DNA of 64,000 nt from assembly GCA_015680685.1 (NCBI GenBank), contig MNCI01006084.1, positions 185,842 to 249,841 on the forward strand, read 5' to 3'. Both the position numbers and the translations under genes were made by a program. Below the pieces are notes generated by a model that saw nothing but the letters and a program-made list of their open reading frames with translations, had not been told where the DNA came from and did not search any database. Shown piece after piece: positions 33,901-46,017 of the stretch. The DNA is from Gnetum montanum. Taxonomy: Eukaryota > Streptophyta > Gnetopsida > Gnetales > Gnetaceae. The stretch's first letter is position 1, and each line of letters opens with the position of its first letter.

Positions 33901-34579
33901 CAAGAACAAAGCCACACATGAGGTGATAGAGTAGTGGCTATAGATGGAATTGCTCACCTAGAAGAACCAAGATTGGAAGAATTACAACACTAAGCTATAC
34001 CGGTGGAGGTAGACACAGAAGAACCACAAGAACCAATATAAGTGTGAGCGTGATGTGTACCTGTGATGGTACAAGGAGGAGTTTGTCAAATGCCACCACC
34101 TCGAGATGTTCCTTGAGGCGATTGGCAGGAGGTAGGCTTATGAGTTGTTCATGTGGAATATAGTGGTGAGTGACTCTCTTAAGAGGTAGATTATCACCCC
34201 TTTAGGAGAGGCTTCCTCTACTACCTTCCCAATGGAATCGTTTGCATGGACCACCATGGACAAAGGCAAGACCCTTGTGGGGATTGACTTTGGCCAAGAG
34301 GATTGGATGTAACTTTTTGAGGCTGAGATCCTCTGACACTTAGAGGATGGCCTTGGAAGGTTACCTCTAGATGACATTGATGCAAGACCCTCTCAAGTTA
34401 GTTTTTAGTTTCTTATGCTTTTTCTATTTGTGTTTCGAGTTAGTTTATATATTTCCTATTTGCTTAATAATTGCTGGTTTTTACTATGATTATGCTAGTA
34501 GGTACCAGGCGATGCTGCAAGACCCAATGATATGGTGGAGGAAGAAGAACTTCCACCTCCACCTAGTGCCACTAGTTGA
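30952..34579 (+). pseudogene. Multi-exon gene on the antisense strand of the Tat element
   Basis: A plus-strand gene with about seven exons. An acceptor TTGCAG at 30,951 precedes the first ATG (30,980, MELVGILCYMSEP). Exon 1 ends at 31404 with GGAGG|GTAAGT. Exon 2 starts at 31486 in matching phase and contains TCITLEVFSSSPNVQEAM. Exon 3 starts at 31850 after TTTATTGTAG and has ALDALTAWLTHVG, then VRGMRVVLNLSQVFFANLFG. Exon 4 starts at 33032 (acidic, HPNEDDFDYLFDG), exon 5 is 33344-33477 and exon 6 is 33572-34396. Exon 7 (34502-34579) joins in frame and ends ELPPPPSATS plus TGA. The central domain resembles the one in the gene at 7700-10467. Stops inside every large exon show it is dead. Function is unknown. 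Confidence 0.7.
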
Positions 34580-34829
34580 GCATGACCTGATGTAAACCTG
34601 CTGTTGGGTGTTTTTGCTATTTTTTGCTATGCCTTTGCTATATGATGTTGGTGCTCATGCTATGTACTGCTATTTATGTGATATCTATTGAATGTATTTG
34701 GTATATGTAATGTTTGATGTGTAAAATTTTCCTTTTATTTGCTCTACTATGTACTTGCTATGCTTACTATGCGATGAATTAATGTGCTAAGCTAAGATCA
34801 TGCAGTAATCATGTGACTAGGTCATTGTG
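34580..34829 (+). other. 3' flank of the antisense gene
   Basis: T-rich sequence with many GCTAT and TTTGCT words directly after the stop codon, as expected for a 3' untranslated region. No clear polyadenylation signal can be singled out. Confidence 0.4.
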
Positions 34830-35035
34830 AGCCCCATGCTAGTTTAAGGCCATAACAATAGTGCTGATGCTAGTTTAAGGTCATTTCGGGTTGTGATGAT
34901 TGCTAGTTTAAGGCCATTTTGGGCTAGAGTAAGAGGATTAAAAATGATAGTTTTAGGCCATTCTAAGCCATTATGTTGCCAATTTAAGGCCATGGTGGGT
35001 CGCATGTTGCCAGTTTAAGGCCATGGCTAGCCATG
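34830..35035 (-). repeat. Minisatellite TGCYAGTTTAAGGCCAT
   Basis: About six units with the core AGTTTAAGGCCAT, 25-45 bases apart. It is related to the minisatellite at 25,005-25,235 on the other side of pol, with GGCCAT in place of CGTCAT. Confidence 0.8.
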
Positions 35036-35392
35036 CAGTACTATCTTTCTTTTAGTGATTTTGGCTTTTCTAATTTTTGTGCATTTTAATGTTTTTTATG
35101 TGTAAGCTAATAACTACTAAGGGTAAACTAAACAAGCGAATGTGTAAACTAAGTAGAATGCATAAACAAAGAAAATAAATGTGGAAATAATGTGAATAAT
35201 GTGTAATCTAAATAATCAAGCTAAATGTAAATGTGTAAAAAAATGTAGTGTAAACAAAAAAGTTAAGAAAAGGTGAAGTGCATAGTGTGCAAAAGTGAAG
35301 GGCATGTAGGCACCTAGCATGTTTCAGCTAAGGGGATGCCTTAGTCATGTTGTTGCTTCCTAATCCAGTGTAGATTAGGGGATGCATAGGGC

Positions 35393-38230
35393 CTATACTG
35401 TACTATGCGATAGTCTCCTTGACCTTAACTTATGATGTTGAAGGGCATCAGCCCATAGGGCATGCTTTGGTAGGTTGCTGGCTTCTTTTATCCTTTTGAG
35501 TAAGCTTGCCTTGTGCATTTTGTCCTCATCCTTCGTTGCAGGCACATCATTAGGGAACTCCACCTTTGACCCTTGCTCCATGTTTATGTTGTTAATGGCC
35601 AAAGGGGCTAGATTGTCACTGTGAATAATAACATTACCACCTTCATATGGAAGGTGGATTTCTTGGTGAATGGGGGAGGAGACAGCTTGTAGTTGGGCTA
35701 ACCATGACCTACCTAATATTAGGTTAAATCTTGGCATCTCTTCTATAATAATGAATTTTTCAGTGGTAGGGAATTACTCCCCTACCACAAAGGCTATTGT
35801 TACAATTCTGCTAACAATGATGCACAACCCATTGAAGGACTTTAAGCATGTGATTTTTGTTGGTTTGATCTATGCCATGATGCTTAGTTTGTTAATGATA
35901 GTGTATAGGATGATGTTTGTTGTCACCCCATTATCGACATGCACCCTATAGATTTTCGACTGCCAGACACGTATTGTAATGAACATGGATGCTATTATGA
36001 CCTAACCCTTCTTAGGGTTGACCATGATTGCCTCGTCATGAAATTCTAGGGGTGTGGAGCTTAATTCCTGTGATGCAGGAGGAAACATCACATCATGGAT
36101 GGAATGTCCATCTACTAGGATGTCCTCTGTGATAGGAATGGAGGTCAACATTCATCCTAGTGCTTTGCAGTGTGCAGATGAGGTCATAATCAGGTCATAC
36201 AGGCTCAACATGGTGTTCTTCCACTTTAATGCCTACTTGACCTAAGATAATGCATATAGGAAGCCCTTACCATTGTCTACCATTTTATTGGCCTTGATCT
36301 CCTCCATACAACCTAAGAGATGAACCTCTCACAAAGGGGACTTAGGCTTTGCTTGTCTATCCTATTTTGAGGCCTCAGTGCCCAGTTGTTGATTGTTGGT
36401 AGTGGCCTTCTCAATTGCTTTGGCCATGGAGATTGTGGATAGAGGTACCAACTTTGGCGGACCTAGCAGCTTTTGCTCCTAATGTTGTCTAATCATCCTA
36501 TTAGCTAGATGCTCATTAGGCCTCTTGGGTTGCCACCTAGATGGTTTATTAGTGTTGCTAGTAGGATTCACTCTTGTGTGGGACTAGACTGACATGTTAC
36601 CCATCATCAAGCTTTGAGTAGGTGGGGGGTTAGCATGTTATGACATCCTAACAACAAAGGATGGTTGAGCTATTACTACTACGACATGAAGGGTGTTGTG
36701 GGTGCCCAAGGTGGCACTTCGACGATGAAAGGAGGCCTCAAACTCATGGAGGTCGAGGGGGTCCCTGTGCTACCAGAGGGCACATGGACCACAATGGCTA
36801 TTGCATTGATTTTGGGCTAATGATGTTGATGACATACCCTACATCATCTACATTTAGAGGATCCTTGTATACCCTCATAGATTGGTTTTTAGGCATCACT
36901 GGGTTGGTAGGATCGCGAACCAACTCACTTCTATCAATCATTCATTAAAGGCCATCTCACATGGCCATGCAAAAATTAGTGTTGTGCTCAAGTAATTGGT
37001 GATAATGGCAAAATTAATCTAGCCTAAAGTGTTTTAGGACTGGTGGCTCATTCAGGGTTGCCAACATAGGATTCCTTAAAAGCTCGTATCTATCATGTCT
37101 TTTACAAGCATCCTCAAAAATTTGCTTGTACTTGATATGTCTAGCCTTCAATAGTTGGTCTAGGAGTTTCAATGGTTTCAACAGCAATGGGGTATACTTT
37201 GAGTGATCCTTACACTTAAAGTTGGACCTTGGAGTGGGTTAGGCTATGGCCACCGATGCCATGGGATGGTTAGTTGTTACAGTGCTAGGGCTAGTAGTTT
37301 TATTGTTGGTTGGGGCCTTGGGTGGTCTAGCCATTGGCCTTGGGTTAGTCATTTTGACATCCTTGGTCATAGTTATAATGGTTGTAGTTTGCTTTCCATT
37401 TTCCTTATCCTTCTTGACATGTAAGTCCTTATAGGCCACATAGGCTAGGACTATGCTAGCTTCCACCACATCCTATATGCCTTTAATTTGGGCAAAGGTC
37501 TAGCTTAGGGACTGAAGAGCCAAATAGTATAGCTTTGACTTAATAAAGTCATTAACTACACCCTTGAAGATGGCCAAGAGGTGCATCTCTACTATGGGCT
37601 CTCTAATTTCATTCAATGATGCACTCCAACATTGCATAAATTTCTACATGGGCTCTAGATGGCTCTGCTTAATCTGTATGAGCTAGTCAAGGGTGGCTTC
37701 TAACTTCAAGTTATACTTGAAACATGTTATGAACTAACTCAGTAGATCCTCCAAAGAAAATATTGAGGCCTTGGATAGCACATGGTACCAGTCTAGTGCC
37801 TTATTAGTTAGTGACATGGAAAACACACGTATGATGGCATGTGGCCATGCTTGCAGTAGTAGGCACTTAGACCTGAATGTCAATAGGTGTGCATTGGAGT
37901 ACCCTTCACCATTGTACTTGGTGAATTGGGGTAGTGAGACCCCAATAGGCAGAGTCAACGTTGGAATAGCAGGACTTATCAAATCATCCTAATAAAATTT
38001 TACTACGTGAACCGTTTCGGAGGAGGTGACCTTGAGCTACTTGACCTATTCTATTAGGCTTTGAATTAGTTGGAATGCTTGATCTAGGTTGTGGGATGCT
38101 GTAATGGGCTACACTAGTTGTGCTACCCACTGTGTTGGTTGCGTGGTCCATGACCTGGTTGTAGGTTGTGGGGCTACACAAGATGCTTGTTGTGTTGGCT
38201 ATGTTGTGGGCAGAGTTATCAAGGCAAACC
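35393..38230 (-). pseudogene. gag-pro: Tat/Ogre gag-protease
   Basis: The capsid core is at 37982-37734 (FTKYNGEGYSNAHLLTF, then LTNKALDWYHVLS). The frame runs on through LAIFKGVVNDFIKSKLYYLA, a basic linker, FEDACKRHDRYELLRNPML and a knuckle-like CHYHQLLEHNTNFC, typical of Tat gag. It continues without a clear break into protease: EFHDEAIMVNPKK, then YRVHVDNGVTTNIIL (the DTG-type active site, here DNG; about 35,950), and FNLILGRSWLAQLQA (about 35,730). It ends at a stop at 35393, possibly a mutated codon just before the intron. Stops occur about every 50-80 codons. The region 38230-37984 is a Thr/Asn/Pro-rich N-terminal part. Confidence 0.85.
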
Positions 38231-40981
38231 ACATGTGCATGGGTTGGGCCACTGATGAGGGTGCTAACAAAATAGGTAGCACATAAGGTGCCTAAGTCAT
38301 TTGTCGCTCAGAAAGATGCACAATGTGAATGTGAGGCTAGGCAAACATGATGGTTGCTGGCAGTGATGACTAGGCAAGTTGGGAAAATGCCACAAAGGGA
38401 AAGTTAACAGAAGGTAGTGCATCTTGATGGGAAGGCTGTGTTTGGTTCATGACTATGATAGGTGTTGACTTGGAAGGTGACATTGGAGCCACAACAATCT
38501 CAAGGAAGATAGGTGGATGGGACTATGTGAGGGCCAAATTGGGAGTTGTCTACTAGAAGGAGGTGTGGAAGGAGCCCTCATGCTTGGAATGAGCTTCAAA
38601 ATCATCCTCCTCCACATGTAAGGGTTCTTGATAATCTGTTCCTACCTCATGCTCATTTGTTTAGATGCGCTAGGCTAGGATCCACTGGTAGGGTTCGGTA
38701 AGCGGGATGAAGTCAACAGAGGAGGGAATGTGCTTCGTCCATTGTGATGGATGAGCTTGTAACCTTGCTTCGCCTCCATGTCCAAGTGGTCTATGAATAG
38801 GCTTGCTTGGATCTCTACACATATGCAGTTGTATTACTCATCATTTAGCACAGTGTACTGAAGATCTTGGCCATGCAGCCTAAGGGATTACCTTGGCTAT
38901 GCCATGGAAGGATTGGTAGGGTGGTCAATCCTATTTTCTTGTTGGGTAGGTAGGACAACAAGTGTGCTTGGGACTGATGTTGAAGGTTGTTCAAAATTCA
39001 TGTATGCACTTTAAAAGTTGCAAAAAAATGGCTAACTCTTGAAACTATAGAAAAATGACTAAGTCTAGAGATTATAGAAACATGGCTAACTTTGGAGAAA
39101 ATGACTAAGTTTGAAGATTGCAGGCAAACGGCTAAGTCTAGAGACTACGCTTTCTATGTTGAGAGCTAACTACACTCTCTATGCTAAGAGCTAACTATGC
39201 TCTGATAAGCACTTAAAATTTAGCTAAGTGTGAGAATGTAGGCTCTAGGGTTGCTATGTGGGGTTCTAGGGTAACCAACGATGGGGTCCAGTCTACACCA
39301 ATTGGTTGGTAGGCAATGGCTATGTTGGCCTAAGATCCAACTATTGCTGCACGTAGTAGGTCCATAGGGGTATTGGGTCTACGCTAACTTGGAGCTAGCA
39401 AAAATGACGTAGAGAGCATGCAAAAAAATGGCCAACAAAGTCTGAAAGAGGGAAATGGATTAGCCCTCCTTCTAGCACTAGAAAATTATAATGATCGAAA
39501 ACGTCGATGGTTGGAACACTGAGAGGTTTGAAGGTGCACAGTCCTAACCCCACATCCAGGTGAGGGCTTGTTGGAGGCAGAGATGGGGTGCACTAAATAG
39601 TCTTGTTGATTGAATATGGACTAATGAAATGCAATGCAAAATGATGCTAAGTGTCGAGCAGTGTTTATGATGTTAACGGTGTCAATAGGGGTGAGCATAG
39701 TCAAGGGTTTTCACTAAAAAACAAAGGTGTCAATGTGCAAATATGCATGAAAATGATAGGAAATGCAAGTAAAACACTAAAAACGCAGGTAAAAATGTTG
39801 AAAACGCACATAAAGAGAGTGAGAGAGAATGGAACACCACCCTAAATGGGATTGAGGATAGTAAGCTTCAAAAGGGGTGAGAAGGTACATAGTGTACAAT
39901 AGGTGTAGTGGACAGCATAGTCACATTCTTGAAGGTGTTTGGCTGTGAAGACTGACATTCTACCATTGTGTATGTGCTTGCTGGGTTGGCTATTACAGTG
40001 TGCAATGGACTATAGTGGTCTATGGTGAGCTACGGTGGGGCTTCGTTTACCTGCAACCTTGCCAAGTGCTAACCCTTACTTTGCCAAAATGCCGACTTGC
40101 TAAGAATGCAAAATGCAAAAATAAATAAATAAAATAAAATAAAAAATAAAAAAAATAAAAAAATGCCAACCTTTAAATTTGCCAACCAAAATTTTTATCA
40201 ACCCCTTAAATGTAGAGGGCTAGGGTATTTATAGGCCTAGGGTTAGTGTGAAAAATGGATCAACTGCCATGTGGCAATGGGACAATTGGGACTATGTTGC
40301 ATCCAACTACACTCTCCACTGAGCTTGGTGGTATTATGTTATGGTGTGCTCTGATGACTCTGCAAAATTGTGACTATGCTACCAATTGCATGTACGTGTG
40401 CCAAGAGGATTGCAGTGTACCTAAAAAAAGGCAAATTTTGGAGACTACACTTCGAGACTATGTTGTCCACTATCTCAAGTGTGGTTGAGCATAATTACAA
40501 TTTTGGGACAAAGGGGGATGAAAAAAAGATAACTATGCTTGCTAGAGATGCGTTGGAGTTGAGCTGAATGCCAGTGTTACTTTGTGGAGGCCTTTGGAGG
40601 CTATTTTTCCTGACTATGCTTGAATACACTTTGGATTGGGGGAGAGTGTAGTCACACACTTAGAAAAATTTTACCAAAATATGACATGTGCTAACTATGC
40701 CCTCCACAGGAGACTAACTATGCTCCTGACTGGGGGTGAGTGTAGTTCCAACACTTAGAAAATTTTTGTAAAATTTGGTTTCTAGTTGACTATGATTGAT
40801 TACGCTCCAAGGTAGTGGAGAGCGTAGTCTCAATAGTTAGAAAAAATCTGCCAAAATTGGGCCTTCATGTTGACTATGCGTGACTATGCTCAAGGAAGTG
40901 GAGAGCATAGTCTCAACACTTTGAAAAATTTGCAAAAGCTGGATCTCCATGTTGACCATGCTTGCCTGCACTCTCAAGCAG
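38231..40981 (-). other. 5' untranslated region of the Tat/Ogre element
   Basis: No coding region supported. It contains an A/T microsatellite of AAATA-type units (40,118-40,165) and many GGAGAGCATAGT/ACTATGCTCTCC motifs from 39,020 to 40,980. No good primer-binding site was found next to the presumed LTR end, so the LTR/leader boundary is uncertain. Confidence 0.5.
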
Positions 40982-41342
40982 TGAAGAGCATAGTCTCAGC
41001 ACTTGGAAAATTTTGTAGCTATTGGCTTGACAGTTAGAAAAATTTGCAAAACTGGCCTTTGTGTTGACTACACTCTATTGAGCTGACTATGCTCTAGGAC
41101 AATGGAGAGCATAGTCCGAACACTTAGAAAAATTTGTAGCTTTTTACTTCTTGATGACACATGCAAAATTGCAAAAAATCAAATTTTTGGGCTAACTACG
41201 CTCTCCACTGGGGTAACTATGCTCTGGGGTAGTGGAGAGCATAGTCCTAATAGTTTTAAAAAATTTGTAGAAAGTGGCATCAAGTTGACACTTAGGAAAA
41301 TTTGTAGTCAAGAAGCTATAGCCCAAATTTGGTGGTGTTTCA
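40982..41342 (-). repeat. 5' LTR of the Tat/Ogre element, truncated
   Basis: Matches 24112-24498 of the 3' LTR and ends at TTTGGTGGTGTTTCA, exactly where the Helitron palindrome starts. The corresponding rest of the LTR (24499-24885) has no counterpart on the far side of the palindrome at 61,883, so it was lost or lies elsewhere. Confidence 0.7.
41195..41245 (-). other. Conserved LTR hairpin
   Basis: ACTACGCTCTCCACT (41195-41209) pairs with AGTGGAGAGCATAGT (41231-41245) across a 21-base loop. The other LTR has the same structure at 24196-24248. Each stem has one T/C difference at a different place, and each keeps pairing in RNA on one strand through a G-U pair. Confidence 0.6.
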
Positions 41343-41564
41343 ATAAGAAATGTTGTTATATTGTGTTCCATATTTTGATGGAATTTCTTAGTTATCATAA
41401 CCAATTATTTTTGGAGCTACTCCTTCTCCCTAGACTATAAGAATAATTTTGCATTATCAAAGGGAAGGAAGTTAAGCTCACAAAAAATTGATCAACCTGC
41501 AAAACTATAACATGGTGAGTGCTCTTCATTCTCTAGACTTTTTATTTTTTTTTGTACTGAATGT

Positions 41565-42950
41565 TTAGATTTCTATTTTTTCATAAATTATTTTCATATT
41601 TTTTTTCTAATATTTCTAATTGTTGTTTTGTCTTTAATTTATAAAATTTTTAATTCTTGAGTTTAATTCTAGTTCTTTGTCTTTAATTTGTAAAACTTTT
41701 AATTCTTGAGTTTACAATATAATCTTTGTTTTATTGCTTTCTCTTATTTCTCTTGCTATATCTTTTGGAATGGATTGTTACTAATCAAATTTCAATTATT
41801 TCCTTAAGATGATATTTATTTAGACATGGATTCCAATTTCTTAAATGTCACATTTATAGAAAGGAAATCCTAATTTATTAAGTAAAAATACATTAGAAAG
41901 GAAATCATATCTATCTATGTGCAGATTTCTATTTTTTCGTAGATTATTTTCATATTCTTCTTTCAATCTTTCTAATTCTTGTTCTTTGTCTTTAATCTAT
42001 AAACCTTTTAATTCTTGAGTTTAATTGTTGTTCTTTGTCTTTATTTTGTAAAACTTTTAATTCTTGAGTTTACAATCTAATCTTTGTTTTATTGTTCTTT
42101 GTTATTTTTCTTGCTATATTTTTTAGAATGGATTGTTACTAATCAAATTTTAGGTATTTTCTTAAGAAGATATTTATTTAGACATGGATTCCAATTTCTT
42201 AAATGTCACATGTATAGAAAAGAAATCCTAATATATTTAGTAAAAATACATTAGAAAGTAAATTAGATTTATATATGTGCAGATTTCTATTTTTTCATAG
42301 ATTATTTTCATATTTGTCTTTCAATCTTTTTAATTCTGATTTTTTCCCTTTAATTTGTAAAACTTTTGATTCTTGAGTTTAATTCTTATTCTTTGTCTTT
42401 AATTTGTAAAAATTTTAATTCTTGAGTTTATAATGTAACCTTTGTTTTACTACTTTTTCTTATTTTTCTTGCTATATCTTTTGAAATTTTTGAATGGATT
42501 GTTACTTATAAAATTTCAATTATTTCCTGAAGATGATATTTACTTATACATGGATTCGAATTGCTTAAATGTCACATGTATAGAAAAGAAATCCTAATTT
42601 ATTTAGTAAAAATACATTAGCAAGGAAATCAAATTTATCTATATGCAGATTTCTATTTTTTCATAGATTATTTTCATATTTGTCTTTCAATCTTTCTAAT
42701 TTTTGCTTTTTGTCTTTAATTTGTAAAACCTTTAATTCTTGTTCTTTGTCTTTAATTTGTAAAATTTTTAATTCTTGAGTTTACAATCTAATCTTTGTTT
42801 TACTACTTTCTCTTATCAAATTTCAGTTATTTTTTTAAGATGATATTTGTTTAGACATGGATTCGAATTCCTTAAATGTCACATGTATAGAAAGGAAATC
42901 CTAATTTATTTAGTAAAAATACATTAGAAAGGAAATCAAGTGTGCATGGG
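41565..42950 (+). repeat. 360-bp tandem repeats, left arm
   Basis: About four units beginning GCAGATTTCTATTTTTTCATA (starts near 41565, 41925, 42281, 42645). Each contains TTCTTGTTCTTTGTCTTTAA, GGATTGTTACTAATCAAATT and GACATGGATTCCAATT. The inverted array lies at 60,545-61,640. Confidence 0.85.
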
Positions 42951-42954
42951 TAAA

Positions 42955-43910
42955 AAACACACATAGACCAAGTTTTAGTCAAAATATCCATGAGTTTTTC
43001 CCCATTATTACTGAGTAGAGACTTGTAAGCCTTTGCACAGTAGCTTCTAGCTTGTCATTTGCATGAAACCTAAGCAATAATGCTAATTATCATGCTAAAC
43101 TTCAAAATTGGCAAATAGTTAAGCTATAAGGCAATATTCCTTACGTAAAAATAGATGATCATACATACTCTTTCATTCTATTGTACATAGTCTCATCTTT
43201 TACAAGTGCCCATCTACATTATTTAAGCAATATATGTCATGTTACTGTTGTGAAATAGAATACTAGAACAAGGTAACCTAAAAGCATTATAATCACATTA
43301 ATAAAGGTTGTATTGCTAGAGCATGGTGTTTGATCCACTGTGAAAACTTGAGAAATGGTTTTGTTGCAATAGTACTCCTTTGCACTCTCATCCTCTGTCA
43401 TAGACCTTGCCCTTCCTTGCCACGGCTTTTCCTACAAGCCACAAACCCATAACTAGCAGAGCCACAACCAAAACTAGTTGATGAGGCTTTGTCATAGTTT
43501 CTAAGGTCTGAGAAATTTCAGAAATTCTAAAAAACTGTAAGCTATATTTTTATGTATTAGCAAGTATTTTGTAGGTTGTTGCTTGCTTGGATGAATTTGA
43601 TCTTTGTTCATAAGATTTTCATCCAAGTATTTCTTTGAATCCCCTGCCCACCTGTATATGATTGAATCAAAAAATTGTGTCTAAGTTTGAAAAACTTGCA
43701 TGTACCAATGCAAAAATCTATTTCTGAAATAGATTTTCAAACTGATCCACTGTGAAAACCTCAAAAATGGTTTTGTTGCAATAGTGCTCTCCTTTGCACT
43801 CCCATCCTATCACAAACCTTGCCCTTCCTTGCCATAGCTTCTCTTGCAAACCACAAACCCACAACTAGTAGAGCCAAAACTAGAACCAGCTAATGAGGCT
43901 TTATCATAGC
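42955..43910 (-). pseudogene. Captured multi-exon gene with signal peptide, left-arm copy
   Basis: Minus-strand copy of the gene at 59,221-60,501. Two tandem copies of the signal-peptide exon start at 43907 (MIKPH, stop, then LVLVLALLVVGLWFA) and 43495 (MTKPHQLVLVVALLVMGLW). After the second, a one-base shift gives a Cys-containing continuation, EYYCNKTISQVFTVDQ. A later exon, FFDSIIYRWAGDSKKYL, is near 43,650. Short downstream exons at 43190-43147 (WALVKDETMYNRMK) and near 43,060-42,990 keep splice-site context. The exon matching 60,021-60,163 is deleted here. The gene runs opposite to the Rep-helicase in the same arm. Product unrecognised. Confidence 0.6.
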
Positions 43911-44399
43911 TACCAAGCTCTAAGAAATTTTAGAAATTCTAAGAAAATGTAACCTCGATTTTCATATATTAGCAAGTATTTCGTAGGCTATTGCTTGCTT
44001 GGATGAATATGATCTTTGTTGATAAGATTTCACAATCAATCTTATCTTTGTTTGGTAATAGGTGTCAAAAGATAGTTCCTTGTTTGTTGCTTTGTGTGTT
44101 CATTCATGTGTTTTCTAAGTGATCAATTTTTGTGGATGGTTGTGTCAACATCTACCATACTTGCTGTAGTCATTTGTCGCTACAATGCACATGAATGGCT
44201 CCTTAGATTGTATTTTTGTAGCTTGCCTTCTCTCTTACCTCTTGGTAAAATAATCCACAAATCCAGAAATATCTTAGCCATGTTACCATTAGCAGTACTT
44301 TGCTGTCACATTAGGTAGTAGTGCATACATAGGCATGAGAGTTGGGGTGTGAAACATTTTACATAGGTAGTAGTACTTGTGTAGAAATGATTTTACTCC

Positions 44400-44790
44400 A
44401 AGAAAAAAAGGTGAACTAATGAACAATGAATGAATGAATTATCTGATGAATTTAGGGGAGGGATGGGATGGGATCAGTCCATGGATTGGTTTCTTCTACA
44501 ACTCTCATCTCATCACTCTTTCTTGTTAATTCTTTTGCTTGAGGCCTTCCAAAAATGTACAATGACTTGGCATGAATTCAAGCACTCATTTATTATTTGC
44601 TCTATTTCAAGCCACCCTGACACACAAATCTATGAAGATAGCATATTCTACAAATATGAGAAAAAAAGCCCACCTCAAAGTATTTGTGGGTCACAATAAT
44701 TTCCCTATCGCTTAAGATCTATACATTTAGAGGGCATTGCAATGTTGTTAGTTGGGCCTAGGCTATCCAGTAGCCAATCAGAGATCCATG
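44400..44790 (+). pseudogene. Captured ORF fragment, left-arm copy, decayed
   Basis: Homologous in inverted orientation to the intact 109-codon frame at 58,236-58,565. Shared landmarks are GGGATGGGAT, CTCTCATCTCATCACTCTTTC and TTGGCATGAATTCAAGCACTC. Indels break the frame here. It is upstream of and co-oriented with the left Rep-helicase. Confidence 0.55.
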
Positions 44791-45985
44791 CAAAATAAGA
44801 GATCAAGATATGGCCATCATTAAAATTTGTAGGAGATAAAAACTTGAGTCATGTGTTGAAACTTTGATTAAGTAGAAAAGCTTCATGAATGTCCTTGCAT
44901 ATTATTATGTTTTTTTAGCATATTCACCTTGTTCTCTAAACACTTTTGTTATTTGAATTAGTTGCACAATGACATAAAGAGAATTACAAACATAATCTTG
45001 GCCACATAATCCAAACATTTACATTATTTCCTTCCCTTGTCAGACACACTAATAGCAGTGTTATCAAGGAAACTACTTGCAACACCAATCCATGTACAAC
45101 AGTGTTGTGGCCTTGCTTCAGGACCAAACATACTATTTGAAAACACTTGTTGATATTTTTCATAATTAGCATAGACTAAATGCTGATAAAACTATTTGTG
45201 TGACACAAATTTAAATGTCACTCACATGAAATATTGTAGTCCATGTCCATTGCATCACATCTATAATTGCATCACATCTATAATTGTTCTCTATAATTTA
45301 ACAATGAAGATCCATAAACTTTAGCATATATTGTGTCTTGTAATGTTAATAAAATGAATTTCCCTTTATCTTTATGATTATGTTTCATTTGAATACTTGC
45401 ACTTGTTTCATATGAACCAAAATTTAGGAAAAAATAAACAAAAATATATGGAATTTGTATGATCTTGACTAGTAATAAAACCATCATTTAGAGCATGATT
45501 GAAAAATGTCCACAAAAAGTCATAATAGCTTTTAACATTTAACAACCCAACCAAAAATAAAATAAAATAAAGTATTAATGAATTTGTAACATTCATGATA
45601 GTAAACTATACATAGTCAATCTCCTATATGTCTTTGATATCTTTGAATGTCATTTTCATAATACTAAAATATATTTTACATGCAATATATTTCTTGTTCA
45701 TGTAGTCATGTAGTAATTATACAGTATTTTTTTGATGAAATATTGTAGGTACTATAAGTTATTAGAGCTACATGTATTTGGATCACAAACTTTTCAAAAA
45801 AAAAAATTTCATTGATAAGATAGTTCAATATAACAAAAACTAGGTATGCAGTAAAGAAATATTTCCACTCAAATGGAATTGCGATTTTGAATGATTACAA
45901 ATAATAGTGTTACGTTGACAAGATTATAAATATAGTAAAATTCAAATATTAGATAATATTATGTGTGCTAAAAGAATAGAATATT
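44791..45985 (+). other. Upstream region of the left Rep-helicase
   Basis: Matches 55,460-57,330 of the right arm in reverse, but lacks the 850 bp that holds the unrecognised gene there. At the gap the left arm has a 17-bp tandem duplication, CAATTATAGATGTGATG (reverse strand). No coding region supported. Confidence 0.6.
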
Positions 45986-45990
45986 TCCAT

Positions 45991-46004
45991 GTATATAAAT
46001 AGAC
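45991..46004 (+). promoter_or_regulatory. TATA box of the left Rep-helicase gene
   Basis: GTATATAAATAGAC lies about 15 bases before the first ATG (46018). The right arm has GTATATAAAC in the equivalent place (55463-55472). The very short leader is unusual, so the true start could lie further downstream. Confidence 0.45.
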
Positions 46005-46017
46005 AAAAAGAAATAGC

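Larger units (their letters stand above)
24112..41342 (-). mobile_element. Tat/Ogre-lineage Ty3/gypsy retrotransposon carrying an antisense gene
   Basis: A minus-strand element of about 17.2 kb. From its 5' side (high coordinates): truncated LTR, long untranslated region, gag-protease (38230-35393), a 6.6-kb interval with a plus-strand multi-exon gene, a 3' splice site, RT-RNaseH-RNaseH-integrase (28707-25235), a minisatellite, a pyrimidine run at 24887-24906 (purine tract on the coding strand), and the 3' LTR starting TGGAGAGCATAG at 24,112. Two RNase H domains and an intron before RT are hallmarks of the Tat/Ogre lineage. All coding parts are broken. The right LTR stops at 41,342, where the Helitron palindrome begins. 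Confidence 0.85.
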
